Positions 35,550-47,424 of a stretch of 64,000 nucleotides of DNA are shown here, piece by piece. Below the pieces are notes generated by a model that searched no databases, was not told the DNA's origin, and was given only the letters and a program-made list of their open reading frames with translations. The stretch is from NCBI GenBank assembly GCA_026545225.1, contig CM048846.1, forward strand, positions 36,157,501-36,221,500. The letters are read 5' to 3'. This stretch comes from Cornus controversa. Its lineage: Eukaryota > Streptophyta > Magnoliopsida > Cornales > Cornaceae. A program made the position numbers and the translations under genes. How positions within the stretch are numbered: the first letter of the stretch is position 1; each line of letters starts with the position of its first letter.

Positions 35550-37575
35550 TCAGTCCATGACCATAAAAGTCCTAAATGACTCAGTTAGGAGCTTTTGCAT
35601 CCAAAGACCTATTAGGAATAAATCCCATAGTATCAACAGGCACAAACTTCTCCAAATTTCCTTTTTCATCCAGATTATTTTAACATGTAATTTAACAGGA
35701 AAGTATTGTGGAGAAACAAAAACATTCTTTTTCTTGTTTGAATTTCTTTTAGCTTGAGAATTTTTTAGTTTGTTCCAATAATGTGGCTTTTTAGTATGAA
35801 CCCTATTCTTAGCAAAAGAATTATGCAAATGAAAATTAGAATTAGAATTTCTTCTCTTTTTATAGCAATAGTGTTGACTATGTCCATTTTTACCACAAAA
35901 AGAGCAATAAAGCACATTGGACACAACTTTAGCATGCAAAGACTCAACTTGAGGTTTAGGTTTGGGTTCAGACACATTCAAGTTCTTGGGTTTAACAAAA
36001 ATAGTTTTTTCCTTAGATGATGACCCAACAAAACCTAATCTAGTTTTATCTCCTACAAGCTTACCAACACTAATCGTGTTATCAAGCTTAATCTGTCCAG
36101 AAGTAAAAGCATTTAATTTCTCATGTGATTTTCTCAATTCAGGTTCAAGAAAATTAATTCTAGCAATAAGAACATCTCTAGCAGAAATAGCTTGACTTAC
36201 CTCGCTTTCAAGAAACTTGACTTTGCCTTGAATATTCAGAATTTCTGTTTTACTTTCTTCAATCAACTTCACTTGATCTTCATTCCTTTTCTTCAAAGTC
36301 TCTTTCTCAGATTTTTCTTGCTTCAACTTCTCAGATTTTTTATTATAAGCTTCCAGCAATTTCTCAAAGAGTTCTGGCAGCTTACTTTCACATGGTTCTA
36401 CATCAGACCCTACTTGACTGAGAGTAGTGTATACCTCTGTTTCGCCTACATCAGAAGATGAATCATTAGCAGTATCATCTTTCAATAAAGCAACAAAAGC
36501 AAGAGAATTATTCTCAACAGAAGAATCACTATCAGAGTTAGAAGATTCAGACTCAAAAATAATAGATTTCATAACTTTCTTTTTAGTTTTTGAACTTTTC
36601 TGTGCACTAAAGTTATTCTTCTTAGGACTTGGACATTGAATAGATGTATGACCTTTACCACCACATGTCCAACAAGTAACCTCAGTCTCCTTAGAGTCAT
36701 CTTCTTTTTCTTTCCTTTCCTTACCTTTGGATTATGAGCTTTGATTCCGAAATTTAGAAGGATTTCCTTTTCTCAAATTTCTAACCTTTTCATATTCAAG
36801 AATCGTTCTAAATTTTCTAGCAAGGAGTGCAACATAATTATCTGAATCATATTCAAAATTTTTAATTTTTTCAACTTCAGATTTTGAAGAATTTGAAATA
36901 CTTGACAGACTTGAAGACTTGGAAGTCTTCGAGGTTTTTAAAGCCAAATTTTTTGTTTTCTGAAGCTTTGGATATTTTATCTCAAAAGTTTGAATTGATC
37001 TAACTAACTCAGCCACCTCCATAAAATCTACATCTCTGCTCTCATCTAAAGCTTCCAACTTAGCTTGGAACCTATCAGGCAATGATCTCATGATTTTTTT
37101 AATAATCCGAACAGAATGAATTTTCTCACCAAGGTTAGCACTACTTTAAACAATATCATTAAGCCTAAAATAAAAATCAGAAAATATCTCATCTTCATCC
37201 ATTCTAATTGTTTCAAATTTAGTAACAAGCATTTGTAACTTAGATCTCCTTACCTTGGTGCTACTCTCATAAGTTACCTGTAAAATATGAAGGAACAACA
37301 GAATTAAATATAGCATATAAACCCTTGTTGTTATTATTAGCATTTTCAAGCTCAGCATTAGACCATGTTGCTTTATCCTTTTCTATAGTAACAATAGCAT
37401 CACCATCACCAGTGGTAGTGGTAGGAATTTTATAGCCATTCTCTACAACCATCCAAAATCTCTCTCCTTGAAATTTTAAAAAGGCTTTCATGCGAAACTT
37501 TCAGAAAGTATAATTTGAACCATCAAAGAAAGGAGTTCGCTGAATCGATCTACCCTCTTTCATACTAGATTCCAT
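35550..37575 (-). pseudogene. Element A gag, broken
   Basis: Copia-type gag homologous to element B gag: an N-terminal UBN2-like region, then basic and acidic linkers, a long coiled coil (LLEAYNKKSEKLKQEKSEKE) and a C-terminal zinc knuckle CSFCGKNGHSQHYC. It carries the same TGA as element B in the motif YTF-stop-K (about 37516). It also has a deletion of about 47 bp near 37285 and further shifts. The N-proximal knuckle (CWTCGGKGH in B) lies near 36660 in a shifted frame. Confidence 0.85.
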
Positions 37576-37668
37576 GATAATTTTTGAAAACAAAAATAAA
37601 TTTTGATTTTAAAAATACTTTGCAAGGAACTACTCACAAATTAGAGAACACTACTCTGATACCAATTA

Positions 37669-38853
37669 TGCACGGTGAGGAAGCGATTGCAAAAAGTATT
37701 TTAAAACCTAGAGGGGGTGAATAGGATCACTTGCTCGTTTGTTTAATTTTTAATTAATTCAATTTTAAGTCCAATTAACCCAACAATTAAAGCAGGTAAA
37801 TAAATAAAGTGCAAGTAAAGAAAAGAATGCACCAGATATACGTGAAAACTCAGGGCGAAAAAACCACGGAGGGAGGTGGCAAGCCTCAGGAAACCAATCC
37901 ACTATGATGAAGCAAAGTACAACAGACTCTGTCTTAGTCTCACACCCCTCTTCACTATGTCAAGAATCTGATGCCTAATATCCCAGACTTATGATTGCGA
38001 TAACACGTCCAACTGTTGCAGACTTCTGGCTAACGTCACGATCCTTAGAGAAATGTTACTGGAAGAACACAAATGCTCAGCAAGTATTTTGTTCCCTTCG
38101 TAGTGCGATATGATAACCTTTCTTCCTCAACAAGCAAGCAAGCGAAGAACCATCAATCCAATATTCTGATCAGCAGATAGATTTGATGCAGTCTCTGAGC
38201 AGCTAATTAGAAGTAGAACACCATCCTAAATATCACTCGTGAAGTATGGATGTGTATTCTTAAAAATATATAGCCCTAAGTATATTGTATATACTTTCTC
38301 TCTCTAAAAAAATTAATGGTCCAGGCTTATTCTTCACCCCTTGTAGAGAAAATATAGATACATATATATAGGCAAGGAAGTTCTAATTCTACTTGGAAAA
38401 GAAGTTGAATACCAAAATAGAACTCTCCTAGAAGTTTCAAACCCAATAGGAATCAGAATTTGCGTCAAAATTTGTTCCCTATTTGGAACAGGCTAAGTGG
38501 GACAGGTGCCAAAATAATAGGACTGGTGGGACTTTGTAAAAACCTGCAGAAACTAAACTGCCGAGAAAATTTGGACCGGTCCTAAAAATTGGGGACCGGT
38601 CCTATTTTGAAAAACCTTAATTTTTGCATTTAAACCCTAGTTTTTCAAAATAGGCTCGAAAATAAAAAGTGCAGAGTGTCCTCACCATACTTACGTGTAC
38701 TATATGGTGTTCTTACTGATTTATCTGCATCCATGCACTTGAATATCAGCTTGAAGTTGTCGACGATCGATACAAAGAATAAATCAAAAATTAGAACTCG
38801 ATCAATCAGGTTTTGATCACTGAAATATGGCAATTACAAATTTATATCTCACA
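37669..38853 (-). repeat. Element A 5' LTR
   Basis: About 1185 bp. Its outer end (38853) abuts the LRR exon. Its inner end has lost the ACTCACA terminus at the primer site. Confidence 0.92.
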
Positions 38854-39450
38854 TGAACTTCCTGCCAATGTGAGAGACTTCAATCTTTCCATTCCACCAA
38901 TATTGCTCGGCAAACTTTCAAGCATCTTACCGTCAACAAGATCCAAGTACAAAAGCCTTTTGAGATGTTCGGCCGATGGAGCTAAATCTTTTATTGGAGT
39001 TCTATTCAAGTCAAGTTTCTTTAAACTCTTCATTTCACCAATATTGCTTGGCAAACTTTCAAGCATTTTGTAATTTATCAGCGATAAATCCTCAAGCCCT
39101 TTGAGATGTTTAACGGATGAAGGTAATTCTTTTATTGCAGTCTGATTCAAATCAAGGTAACATAAACATTCCATATCTCCTTGGATCTTCAGAAATTTCT
39201 CAAGTTTAGAGCAATATTTGAGTTGAAGTCTTCTAAGAGATTTCAAATTAATTCTTGTTGCAAAACTCTTCAGATTATAACAATTTGTGAAATCCAACTC
39301 AACAAGCCTCTTGTGAAATTCAATGGATGGATCAACCTCAACTAGACTGTAACACCATTCAAGATCCAATTTCTCCAAACATGGTAATTGGGACAAATTA
39401 AGTGATTTCTTCAAATTATCACAATATTTAAGATTAATGCATCATAAATT
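38854..39450 (-). pseudogene. TNL LRR exon 5, 5' part
   Basis: Encodes about seven LRRs with TNL-type spacing: LSQLPCLEKLDLEWCYSLVE, LKSLRRLQLKYCSKLEKF, MECLCYLDLNQTAIKELPSS, then two near-identical repeats ending MLESLPSNIGEM/MLESLPSNIGGM. An in-frame stop lies near 39443 at the exon start (acceptor at 39451-39452). It is interrupted at 38853 by element A. A local internal duplication (ISPILLGKLSSIL-encoding on the other strand) reflects repeat expansion of LRR units. Confidence 0.9.
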
Positions 39451-40673
39451 CTGTTATATCAAAAAAATAAAGATAGAAATAGATTAGCTTCAATCAACTC
39501 TGCATAAATATTCATGTAGAGGTAACACTACCATCAATTTCTAATCTCATGAGAGACAACATGAGAGAGATTCCTGCATGTTTCCTTCTATTTTTTCCTT
39601 TTCCTTTATATCCCTCACAATTCACAAATGAAACATACTTAAAATTCTTTTAAAAAAAACAAGAAAAAAGAGAAACATTCTCAAAGTAAACAATAACAGA
39701 GATCAATTGGTATATTTCAATTTGCATTCACCAGATTTATCCAACTGAAGGTAGGCCAACACTTTCCATATACGTGTTCATGGACCCATCAAGAGGAGTT
39801 CATTTACCACTTGACCCATCAAGAGGATTCCGAAATGAGTAATGATAGAGCCCAGACAAAATAACACTAACTATAGTTTTCTTTGATATATATAATAAGT
39901 AGAATTCATATGATGTCATATTTTTTCACTTTTTGTTAGTGTCAAAAAATGCTATATATAATAAGCCTGTTGAAAGTTTGTTTTTGTGGTGGGATCACTA
40001 CTTTTGTAAAAGACTCATCTTATGAGGGCAGGACTAAAAAATCATTTTCTTTAATAAAATAAGAACAAATGTTATTGGGGCCGAGGGGTCTAGTAGGAGA
40101 GGCTAGCCGTTGGCCTCCTTGAGATTGATTTGATGCTTAGAGAAAACTACATTTTTGTTATTGTAATTATTTTCTTACTACTCTTCTAATTATTTCCTTA
40201 ATTATTCATATTGTAATTATTTCCTTAGTATAGTTCACAAAGCTGTGATGGTAGTAAAATATAATCTAATAATAAGTGATGTTGTATACTCCTTCTCTAT
40301 TAAGAGGTTCAAGTCATCATCCAAGATCACGAGATATGACGTCGCGTTCATGCCCTTCCAAATAGAAAATTATTAGATGAACGACAATGTGGCACTTCAA
40401 TCCAATGGTGACTAATTATTTTCTATTAACGTAGAGGATAAATGGTGAGTGTTTATTTGATGTGCGCACTATATTGTCGGTACTATCCAATAATTTTCCC
40501 TTCGGAAACCAATTAGCAGTTTTCCCTACTTTTACGCAATCTTTGAGATCAATAAATTTTAACTAATCAACAAAATTTTATAACAAATAACTAATAAAAC
40601 AAAATATAATCAGATAACATGAAAAATTAAATCACGACAACTAAGATTTTGAACTTAAAATAACAACCATTAC
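39451..40673 (-). other. TNL intron between LRR exons 4 and 5
   Basis: About 1.2 kb, AT-rich. The short direct repeat TTTACCACTTGACCCATCAAGAGGA/GACCCATCAAGAGGAG lies near 39785-39835. No exon or element identified. Confidence 0.6.
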
Positions 40674-40820
40674 CTTCATCATGCCGTGAAATTCAACCTC
40701 AACAACACTTTTACAGCATTTAAGATTCAATTCTTCCAGACATGGCAACTCATAAAAATTAAGAGTTTCAGTCAAATATTTGCAAGAACTGAGATCAATG
40801 ACTTTCAAATTCCTGTGAAC
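40674..40820 (-). pseudogene. TNL LRR exon 4
   Basis: Encodes NLKVIDLSSCKYLTETLNF and LPCLEELNLKCCKSVVEVEF, typical TNL LRRs. It is bounded by ATAG at its start and GTAATG at its end. The frame is open. Confidence 0.88.
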
Positions 40821-40935
40821 CTATTAAAATGAATAAGTAATTAATGAAATATAAGCTTCATCAACCTGACAAAATTATTCCTACAAAAGATGGTATATCA
40901 GTAAATACAATAATAGACTTACTGTTTTGTACCAC

Positions 40936-41062
40936 CAGACCACTAGCCTCGATGGTATGATTTCTCCTTCCCAAATGGAAGGTTGAGAATTTGATTACTA
41001 TAGGGGTATCTTGTGAGTGTGTGTGTATTTGCTTTAACTTCCCAAAAAAAAAAAAAAAAAAC
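40936..41062 (+). mobile_element. SINE with 18-bp target duplication at a TNL splice donor
   Basis: A short tRNA-like body (TAGCCTCGATGGTA as a candidate A box, GAATTTGATTACTA as a weak B box) ends in 18 A residues. It is flanked by CTTACTGTTTTGTACCAC (40918-40935) and CTTACATTTTTGCACCAC (41063-41080), 15 of 18 identical. Its orientation is opposite to the TNL gene. The duplicated target includes the end of LRR exon 3 and its donor. Confidence 0.85.
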
Positions 41063-41067
41063 CTTAC

Positions 41068-41341
41068 ATTTTTGCACCACGAAATTTGTTTGATGTGACT
41101 ATACGGTAATTCAAGTCGAACAAGACTTTTTGAAAGTTGAGGCATACATTCTCCAGGGTAATCGTTCCACTGAAGAAACTTTAATTAATTGATTTGAAAG
41201 AAACTTAGGACAGCCAAGAAGCTCTCAACCACTGATCATGAGTATTCTTAGTTTCTTCATCTTCGAGAAAGTATCAACGTTTATGGTCAATCTTTCCTCG
41301 TTGAGTTTTTGTAGCACAATGCCTTCAATATTTGTTGGTAC
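41068..41341 (-). pseudogene. TNL LRR exon 3 (first LRR exon)
   Basis: Starts after ...TTTTTAG with VPTNIEGIVLQKLNEERLTI, continues to FSKMKKLRILMISGWELLGC, then after a one-base shift FLQWNDYPGECMPQLSKSLV and LELPYSHIKQI. It ends SWCKN before GTAAGG. This is the usual NL-linker and first LRR of TNLs. Confidence 0.88.
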
Positions 41342-41489
41342 CTAAAAACCAATAACATGGTATAAGTGTATTACACAAAATCAAAACCTAATTGAAATGA
41401 TACAAAACCTTAACTAGATAATATAAAACTTCATTTTAAACACAATTTTCACTTGTAAAGAAAGTAATATATATGTGTTTATCACGTAC

Positions 41490-42532
41490 CGCAAAACCAT
41501 CGAATACGTTATTCATGTCCTCATATGACCACACCCTGCTCGGTTCTCCAAGATTTTTAGATTCTTGACGAACAATTTCTTGACCCATTTCTTGTATCAA
41601 ATCATGCATCGAACTTGTTATCTATTGATATAGTGATGAGAGACCTCTCAATAAGAACTTCTATTTCAATGATGGGTTGAAATTCACCACTCTCAAAAAA
41701 CTCTATTGGAGAGTTTTTATCATATCATTTGAAGAAACACGCGATGTCAAGGAATATAGCCTTTTGATTTTCATTGAGATTATCATATCTTATCTTGAGA
41801 ACATCTTGAATTTGCCCAGAGGATTTTTCTTCAATTTATCCAATTGATTGACCTAGTATTGCATGTTTCTTTCAGATAAAAGAGATCCCAGAACTTGAAG
41901 AGCTAATGGAAGGCCTTGGGCATAATTTTTTACATGGTCTGAGAGTTGTAGAAATTCTATTTTAGGATTGTTTTGCTTGAATTCATGCCAACTGAAAAGT
42001 TCAAGCGCTTCATCGTCATCTAATAACTCAGCTTTCCATATTTTGACATCATTCTTTTCTAATAACCATTTATTTCTAGTTGTTATGATGATCCTACTCC
42101 CCCAACCAAACCAATTATGTCCTATTCCAGCTAAATACAATAATTGCTTCTCATTATCGACGTCGTCAAGAACTATAAGAATCTTTTTGTTCTGAAGTCT
42201 CTCCTCTATCACTTTGATTCTATATCAATATTTGATATCCTTATATCATTGTCCTTTAGGGTCTGTCTAAGAAGTTCTTCCTGCAATTTATCTGGACCAT
42301 GCTTTGTTGATTCTTCCCTCACATTATTAAGGAAACAACTTCTTTCAAATTTATTTAATATTCCACTGAAAACTGCTTTGGCAACCGTTGTCTTACCTAT
42401 TCCTCCATTCCACAAATTTCGACAAAAAGTTTATCCTTTGAACTATCATTAAGCAACATGATTAGTTCGCTCGGGCGACAATCAATACCCACTTCATACT
42501 CAGCAACCGTCAATGTTCTAGGCGGCAAAATT
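41490..42532 (-). pseudogene. TNL exon 2: NB-ARC domain (major part)
   Basis: Motifs in order: VGIDCRPSELIMLLN; P-loop GGIGKTT with a one-base deletion just upstream (near 42407); RNBS-A-like FERSCFLNNVREES; a second one-base shift before IEERLQNKK (near 42213); kinase-2 KILIVLDDVD; RNBS-B GSRIIITTRNKWLL; GLPL as YAQGLPLALQVLGS; a stop and shift near 41850; RNBS-D AIFLDIACFFK; and the MHD motif MHDLIQEMGQEIVRQES. The exon ends at a GTACGT donor (41489). The Asp pair of kinase-2 fits the TIR class. The frame is broken at least three times, so no functional nucleotide switch is expected. Confidence 0.92.
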
Positions 42533-43718
42533 TGTGAGATATAAATTTGTAATTGGCATATTTTGGTGATCAAAACTTGATTGATCGAGTTGTAATTTTC
42601 GATTTATTCTTTGTATCGATCATCGACAACTTCGAGCTGATATTCAAGTGCATGGAAGCTGCTAAGTCAGTTAGAACACCATATAGTACAGGTAAGTATG
42701 GTGAGGACACTCTGCACTTTTTATTCCCGAGCCTATTTTGAAAAACCAGGGTTTAAATGAAAATTTTAGGGTTTTTCAAAGTAGGACCGGTCCCCAATAT
42801 TTAGGACCGGTCCAACTTTTCTCGGCAGTTTAGTTTCTGTAGGTTTTCAAAAAGTCCCACCGGTCCTATTTATTTGGCACCGATCCAACTTAGCCTAATC
42901 CAAATAGGAAACAAATTTTGACAAAAATCCTGATTCCTATTGGGTTTGAAACTTCTAGGAGAGTTCTATTTTGGTATTCAACTTCTTTTCCAAGTAAAAT
43001 TAGAACTTCCTTGCCTATATATATGTATTCATATTTTCTCTCCAAGGGTGCCCTGGAAAATTAATATTTTTAGAGAGAGAAAGTATATACGGTATAATTA
43101 GGGCTTTATATTTGTAAGAACACACATCCATACTTCACGAGTGATATTTAGGATGGTGTTCTACTTCTGATTAGCTGCTCAGAGACTACATCAAATCTAT
43201 TTGCTGATCAGAACATTGGATTAAAGGTTCTTCGCTTGCTTACATGCTGAGGAAGAAAGGTGACCAGATTGCACTACGAAGGGAACAAAATACTTGCTTA
43301 GTATTTTTGTTCTTCCAGCAACCTTTCTGTAAGGGTGGTGACGTTAGCCGGAAGTCTGCAGCAGTTGGACGTGTTGTCGTAATTATAAGCCTGAGGTGTT
43401 CCTCATCAGATCCTTGACAGAGTGAAGAGGGGTGTGAGACTGAGATAGAGTCTGTTGTACTTTGCTTCATTATAGTGAATTGGTTCCCTGAGACGTGTCG
43501 CCTCCCTCCGTGGTTTTTCCCGCCTTGGGTTTCCACGTATATCTGGTGCATTCTTTTCTTTACTTGCACTTTATTTATTTGCTTGCTTTAATTGTTTGGT
43601 TAATTGGACTTAAAATTGAATTAATTAAAAATTAAGCAAACGAGCAAGTGATCCTATTCACCCCCCCTCTAGGTTCTAAAATACTTTTCGCAACCGCTTC
43701 CGCACCGCGCAACTCACA
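42533..43718 (+). repeat. Element B 5' LTR
   Basis: 1186 bp. Around 42780-42895 it holds four (A/G)CCGGT-type sites: AGGACCGGTCC twice, then CCCACCGGTCC and a variant GGCACCGATCC. A TATA-rich stretch (CCTATATATATGTATTC) lies near 43015. Confidence 0.95.
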
Positions 43719-43734
43719 ATTGGTATCAAAGCAG
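43719..43734 (+). other. Element B primer binding site
   Basis: ATTGGTATCAAAGCAG directly after the LTR is complementary to the 3' end of initiator Met-tRNA, with A for G at one position. Confidence 0.85.
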
Positions 43735-43809
43735 TGTTCTCTAATTTGTGAGTAGTTCCTTCCGAAGTATTTTTAAAATCAAAATTTATTTTTGTTTTCA
43801 AAAATTATC

Positions 43810-45861
43810 ATGGAATCTAGTATGAAAGAGGGTGGATCGATTCAACGAACTCCTTTGTTTGATGGTTCAAATTATACTTTCTGAAAGTCTCGCATGAAAG
43901 CCTTTTTAAAATCTCAAGGAGAGAGAGTTTGAATGGTTGTAGAGAATGGCTATAAAATTCCTACCACTACCACTGGTGATGGTGATGCTATTGTGACTAC
44001 AGAGAAAGATAAAGCAACATGGTCTAATGCTGAACATGAAGATGCTAATAATAACAATAAGGGTATATATGCTACATTTAATTCTGTTGTTCCTTCTGAA
44101 TTTGCTAGAATTTCTGCATGTTCCACTTCGAAAGAAGCATGGGATATTTTACAAGTAACTCATGAGGGTACCACCAAGGTAAGGAGATCTAAGTTACAAA
44201 TGCTTGCTACTAAATTTGAAACAATTAGAATGGATGAAGATGAGATGTTTTTTTATTTTTATTCTAGGCTTAATGATATTGTTCAAAGTAATGCTAACCT
44301 TGGTAAGAAAATTCCTTCTTTTTAGATTATTAGAAAAATCATGAGATCATTGCCTGATAGGTTCCAAGCTAAGTTGGAAGCCTTAGATGAGAGCAAAGAT
44401 GTAGATTCTATGGAAGTGGCTGAGTTAGTTGGATCAATTCAAACTTTTGAGATGAAATATCCAAAGCTTCAGAAATGAAAAAATTTGGCTTTAAAAACCT
44501 CAAAGACTTCCAAGTCTTCAAGTTTGTCAAATTCTTCAAAATCTGAAGTTAAAAAAATTGAAAGTTTTGAATATGATTCAGATAATGATGTTTCACTTCT
44601 TGCTAGGAAACTTAGAAAGATTCTTGAATATGAAAAAGGTAAAAATTTGAGAAATGGAAATCCTTCTAAATTCCGGAACCAAAGCTCATCATCCAAAGGT
44701 AAGGAAAGGAAAGAGAAAGAAGATGACTCTAAGGAAAATGAAGTTACTTGTTGGACATGTGGTGGTAAAGGTCATACATCTAATCAATGTCCAAGTCCTA
44801 AGAAAAATAGCTTTAGTGCAAAGAAAATTTCAAACAAGAAAGTTATGAAAGCTATTATTTCTGAGTCTGAATCTTCTAACTCTAATAGTGATTCATCTGT
44901 TGAGAATGATTCTCTTGCTTTTGTTGCTTTATTGAATGGTGATACTGCTTATGATTCTTCTTCTGATGTAGGTGAAACAGAGATATACACTACTCTCAGT
45001 CAAGTAGGGTTTAATGATTCAGAAGTTGAGCAGTCTGATGTAGAACCATGTGAAAGCAAGCTACTAGAACTATTTGAGAAATTGCTGGAAGCTTATAATA
45101 AAAAATTTGAGAAGATTAAGCAAGAAAAATCTGAGAAAGAAACTTTAAAGAAAAAGAATGAAGATCAAGTGAAATTAATTGAAGAAAGTAAACCTGAAAT
45201 TCTGAATCTTCAAGGCAAAGTCAAGTTTCTCGAAAGCGAGGTAAGTCAAGCTATTTCTGCTAAAGATGTTCTTATTGCTATAATTAACTTTCTTGAGCCT
45301 GAATTGAGAAAATCACAAGAGAAATTAATTGCTTTTACTTCTGGGCAGATTAAGCTTGATAGCATGATTAGTGTTGGTAAGCCCGTAGGAGATAAGACTG
45401 GATTAGGTTTTGTTGGGTCATCATCTAAGGGAAAAACTATTTTTGTTAAACCCAAGAATTTCAGTGTGTCTGAACCCAAACCTAAGTCTCAAGTTGAGTC
45501 TGTGCATGCTAATGTTGTGTCCAGTATGCTTTATTGTACTTTTTGTGGTAAGAATGGACATAGTCAACACTATTGCTATAAAAAGAGAAGGCATTCTAAT
45601 TCTGATTTTCATGTGCATAATTCTTTTGCTAAGAATAGGGTTCATACTAAAAAGCCACATTATTGGAACAAGCCCAAAAATTCTCAAGGTAAAAAGAATT
45701 CAAATAAAAAGAAGAATGTTTTTGTTTCTCCACAATTCTTTCCTGATAAACTGCATGTTAAAACTATCTGGATGAAAAAGGAAGATTTGGAGAAGTTTGT
45801 GCCTGTTGATACTATGGGATTTATTCCTAATAGGTCTTTGGGTGCAAAACCCCCTAATTAG
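43810..45861 (+). pseudogene. Element B gag (684 codons, four in-frame stops)
   Basis: A single uninterrupted register from ATG 43810 to TAG 45861. The N-terminal region (codons 1-220) resembles the copia UBN2/gag-polypeptide domain (PLFDGSNYTF, SRLNDIV, IMRSLPDRFQAKLEAL). A Ser/Lys-rich linker follows, then zinc knuckle 1 CWTCGGKGHTSNQC (codon 314 on), an acidic Ser-rich stretch, a coiled coil (about codons 420-490), and zinc knuckle 2 CTFCGKNGHSQHYC (codon 576 on). Stops lie at codons 25 (TGA), 41 (TGA), 172 (TAG) and 223 (TGA). No frameshift. Gag would form the particle and bind RNA. It ends without any protease or integrase following. Confidence 0.92.
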
Positions 45862-46985
45862 GTCATTAGGACTTTGATGGTCATGAACTGAGCTTATGTT
45901 CATTTATTTGTTTTCCATTGGACCATATTTTTTAGGTTAGGTTTTGTTTATTTTTAGTAATAATCATATGAGATTATGAGAATTATATTTTTCTGAGAAA
46001 TAATGTGAATTCTTTATATTTCTTTTAAATTTCACTTTGATTTGTGAATGCATAATTGGGACACTTAGTTTGTCAATGAATGAAGTACTTGATTTTATGA
46101 TCAAAGCATTGATAACCAATATGCTGTATTTATTTCTTTTTAGAGATAAATCTTTTGAGTCCATACAATTTGTGCACTAGTCCAACTCTGAGAGAATTGA
46201 TTGAAAACTAATGTGAAGTTGACTAGAATATATTGTATGAGTAGCATTGACAGCTTAAATGATCAATAAAAAAAATGATGAAAGAAAAAATATATATGTT
46301 TTTATTCAGCATAAAAAGAAAAAGAAAAGAAAAATTTGCTGAATATCTAAGACAAAAGGGAAAGGCTACCTTCGGGATGTGTTCGTAGCTTCTACTACAA
46401 TGTAAATCTCCAATGAGATATCTTTAAAAATTAAAGAGTTGTTTTGAGGAAAATAGCTGGCTGCCCGTAAGAGTGAAAGCCACCGTCTTAGAAATAAATA
46501 AATAAAAATGTGATGAAATTCAATGAAAAAAAATGATTGATGATGTGTAGTTATATTTGCTTATTATCCAATATGCTTTATAAAATGAATCAAAGGAATT
46601 TGATTAATTTTTGATGAAGTTGGATTGCACACACACACATGGATTTATTAGATGAATTTCTAAATTTTTATAAATATTTGTGTGTTGAAAATTGTGTCAT
46701 GATCATGGATTTGAGAATGAATTTTATGGATAAATTATGGGTTTTAAAATTCTGCATTTATAAATGTTTGAAATTTTTCAGAAATTTTAGAACTCATGTT
46801 ATTCTCTGAAAAATGTGTTTTGATCATTCTCATGAGATTATTCATGTTTTATTTATTTTTCTCTTGAAAAAGTTTCAAAACTCCAAAAATATGTTTATTT
46901 TGATTTTGTGGTTATTTTTCAGATTCTGAGTCCTTAATTGCTAAATCAAGTTGAGATGAGGTGTATTTGGTGAATTATAGGTCCA
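45862..46985 (+). other. Element B spacer between gag and ORF2
   Basis: Non-coding, T- and A-rich, and conserved in element A. This is where pol would be expected; I find no protease, integrase, RT or RNase H motif in any frame. Confidence 0.85.
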
Positions 46986-46989
46986 AAGT

Positions 46990-47115
46990 GTTATTTTTTA
47001 AAATTCACAAAGTTGGACTGGTCCCCATTATTGAGCACCGGTCGCACTTCTGCAGGTTCTGAGGAACCGAGAGAAGTTGGACCGGTCCCGAAATATGAGG
47101 ACCGGTCGCACTTAG
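46990..47115 (+). promoter_or_regulatory. Inverted ACCGGT module in ORF2 leader
   Basis: Contains GGACTGGTCC, GCACCGGTCG, GGACCGGTCC and GGACCGGTCG with CTGCAGG and CCGAGAGAAGTTGG between them. Read on the opposite strand it follows the same order and wording as the LTR module (ACCGGTCC, then CCAACTTYTCTCGG, then CTGCAG, then ACCGGT, then GGACCGGTCCAACTT). A short CT/CA-rich leader follows, then ORF2. Confidence 0.8.
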
Positions 47116-47424
47116 CGAATGCCCAAAATATTGATTCTGCGCGCGCGCGTTTTGGCTTAACCACCCTCACTCATTCTCACTCGCACACACTCATATCTCT
47201 CACACTCTCAATATCTCTAACTCTCAAACTCTCTTAAAACACTCCAACTCACACACATTTCTCTTCATCTAAATTTCTTTGTGATTGATTGGTATTGGAG
47301 GTTGGGATTGAACTTTTGGAGTTTGGGTTGATTGATTGTTGATTTGGGAGAAATTGTGCAAATAAATTGTTTTGAAAATTGAGGTTTAAAGACTTGCACA
47401 CAAAGTGTTCTACAAAAAGTCTCA

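Larger units (their letters stand above)
31427..38853 (-). mobile_element. Element A: pol-less Sirevirus-like LTR retrotransposon
   Basis: LTRs 37669-38853 (5') and 31427-32619 (3'), ends TGTGAG...CTCACA, 1.18-1.19 kb. The primer site (ATTGGTATCAGAG, Met-tRNA type) is at about 37655-37668, with gag at 37575-35550, a degenerate second ORF at about 33960-33190, and a polypurine tract AAAGGGGGAGAT next to the 3' LTR. Target copies TGACC/TGAAC differ at one base. It has the same family and structure as element B but is more decayed: the 5' LTR end has lost several bases at the primer site, gag has an internal deletion of about 47 bp, and ORF2 is largely deleted. No protease, integrase or reverse transcriptase is present. 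Confidence 0.92.

Noticed and set aside
45246-45687. Minus-strand ORFs over element B gag (and plus-strand ones over element A gag)
   Set aside because: Antisense shadows of gag; no independent motif.
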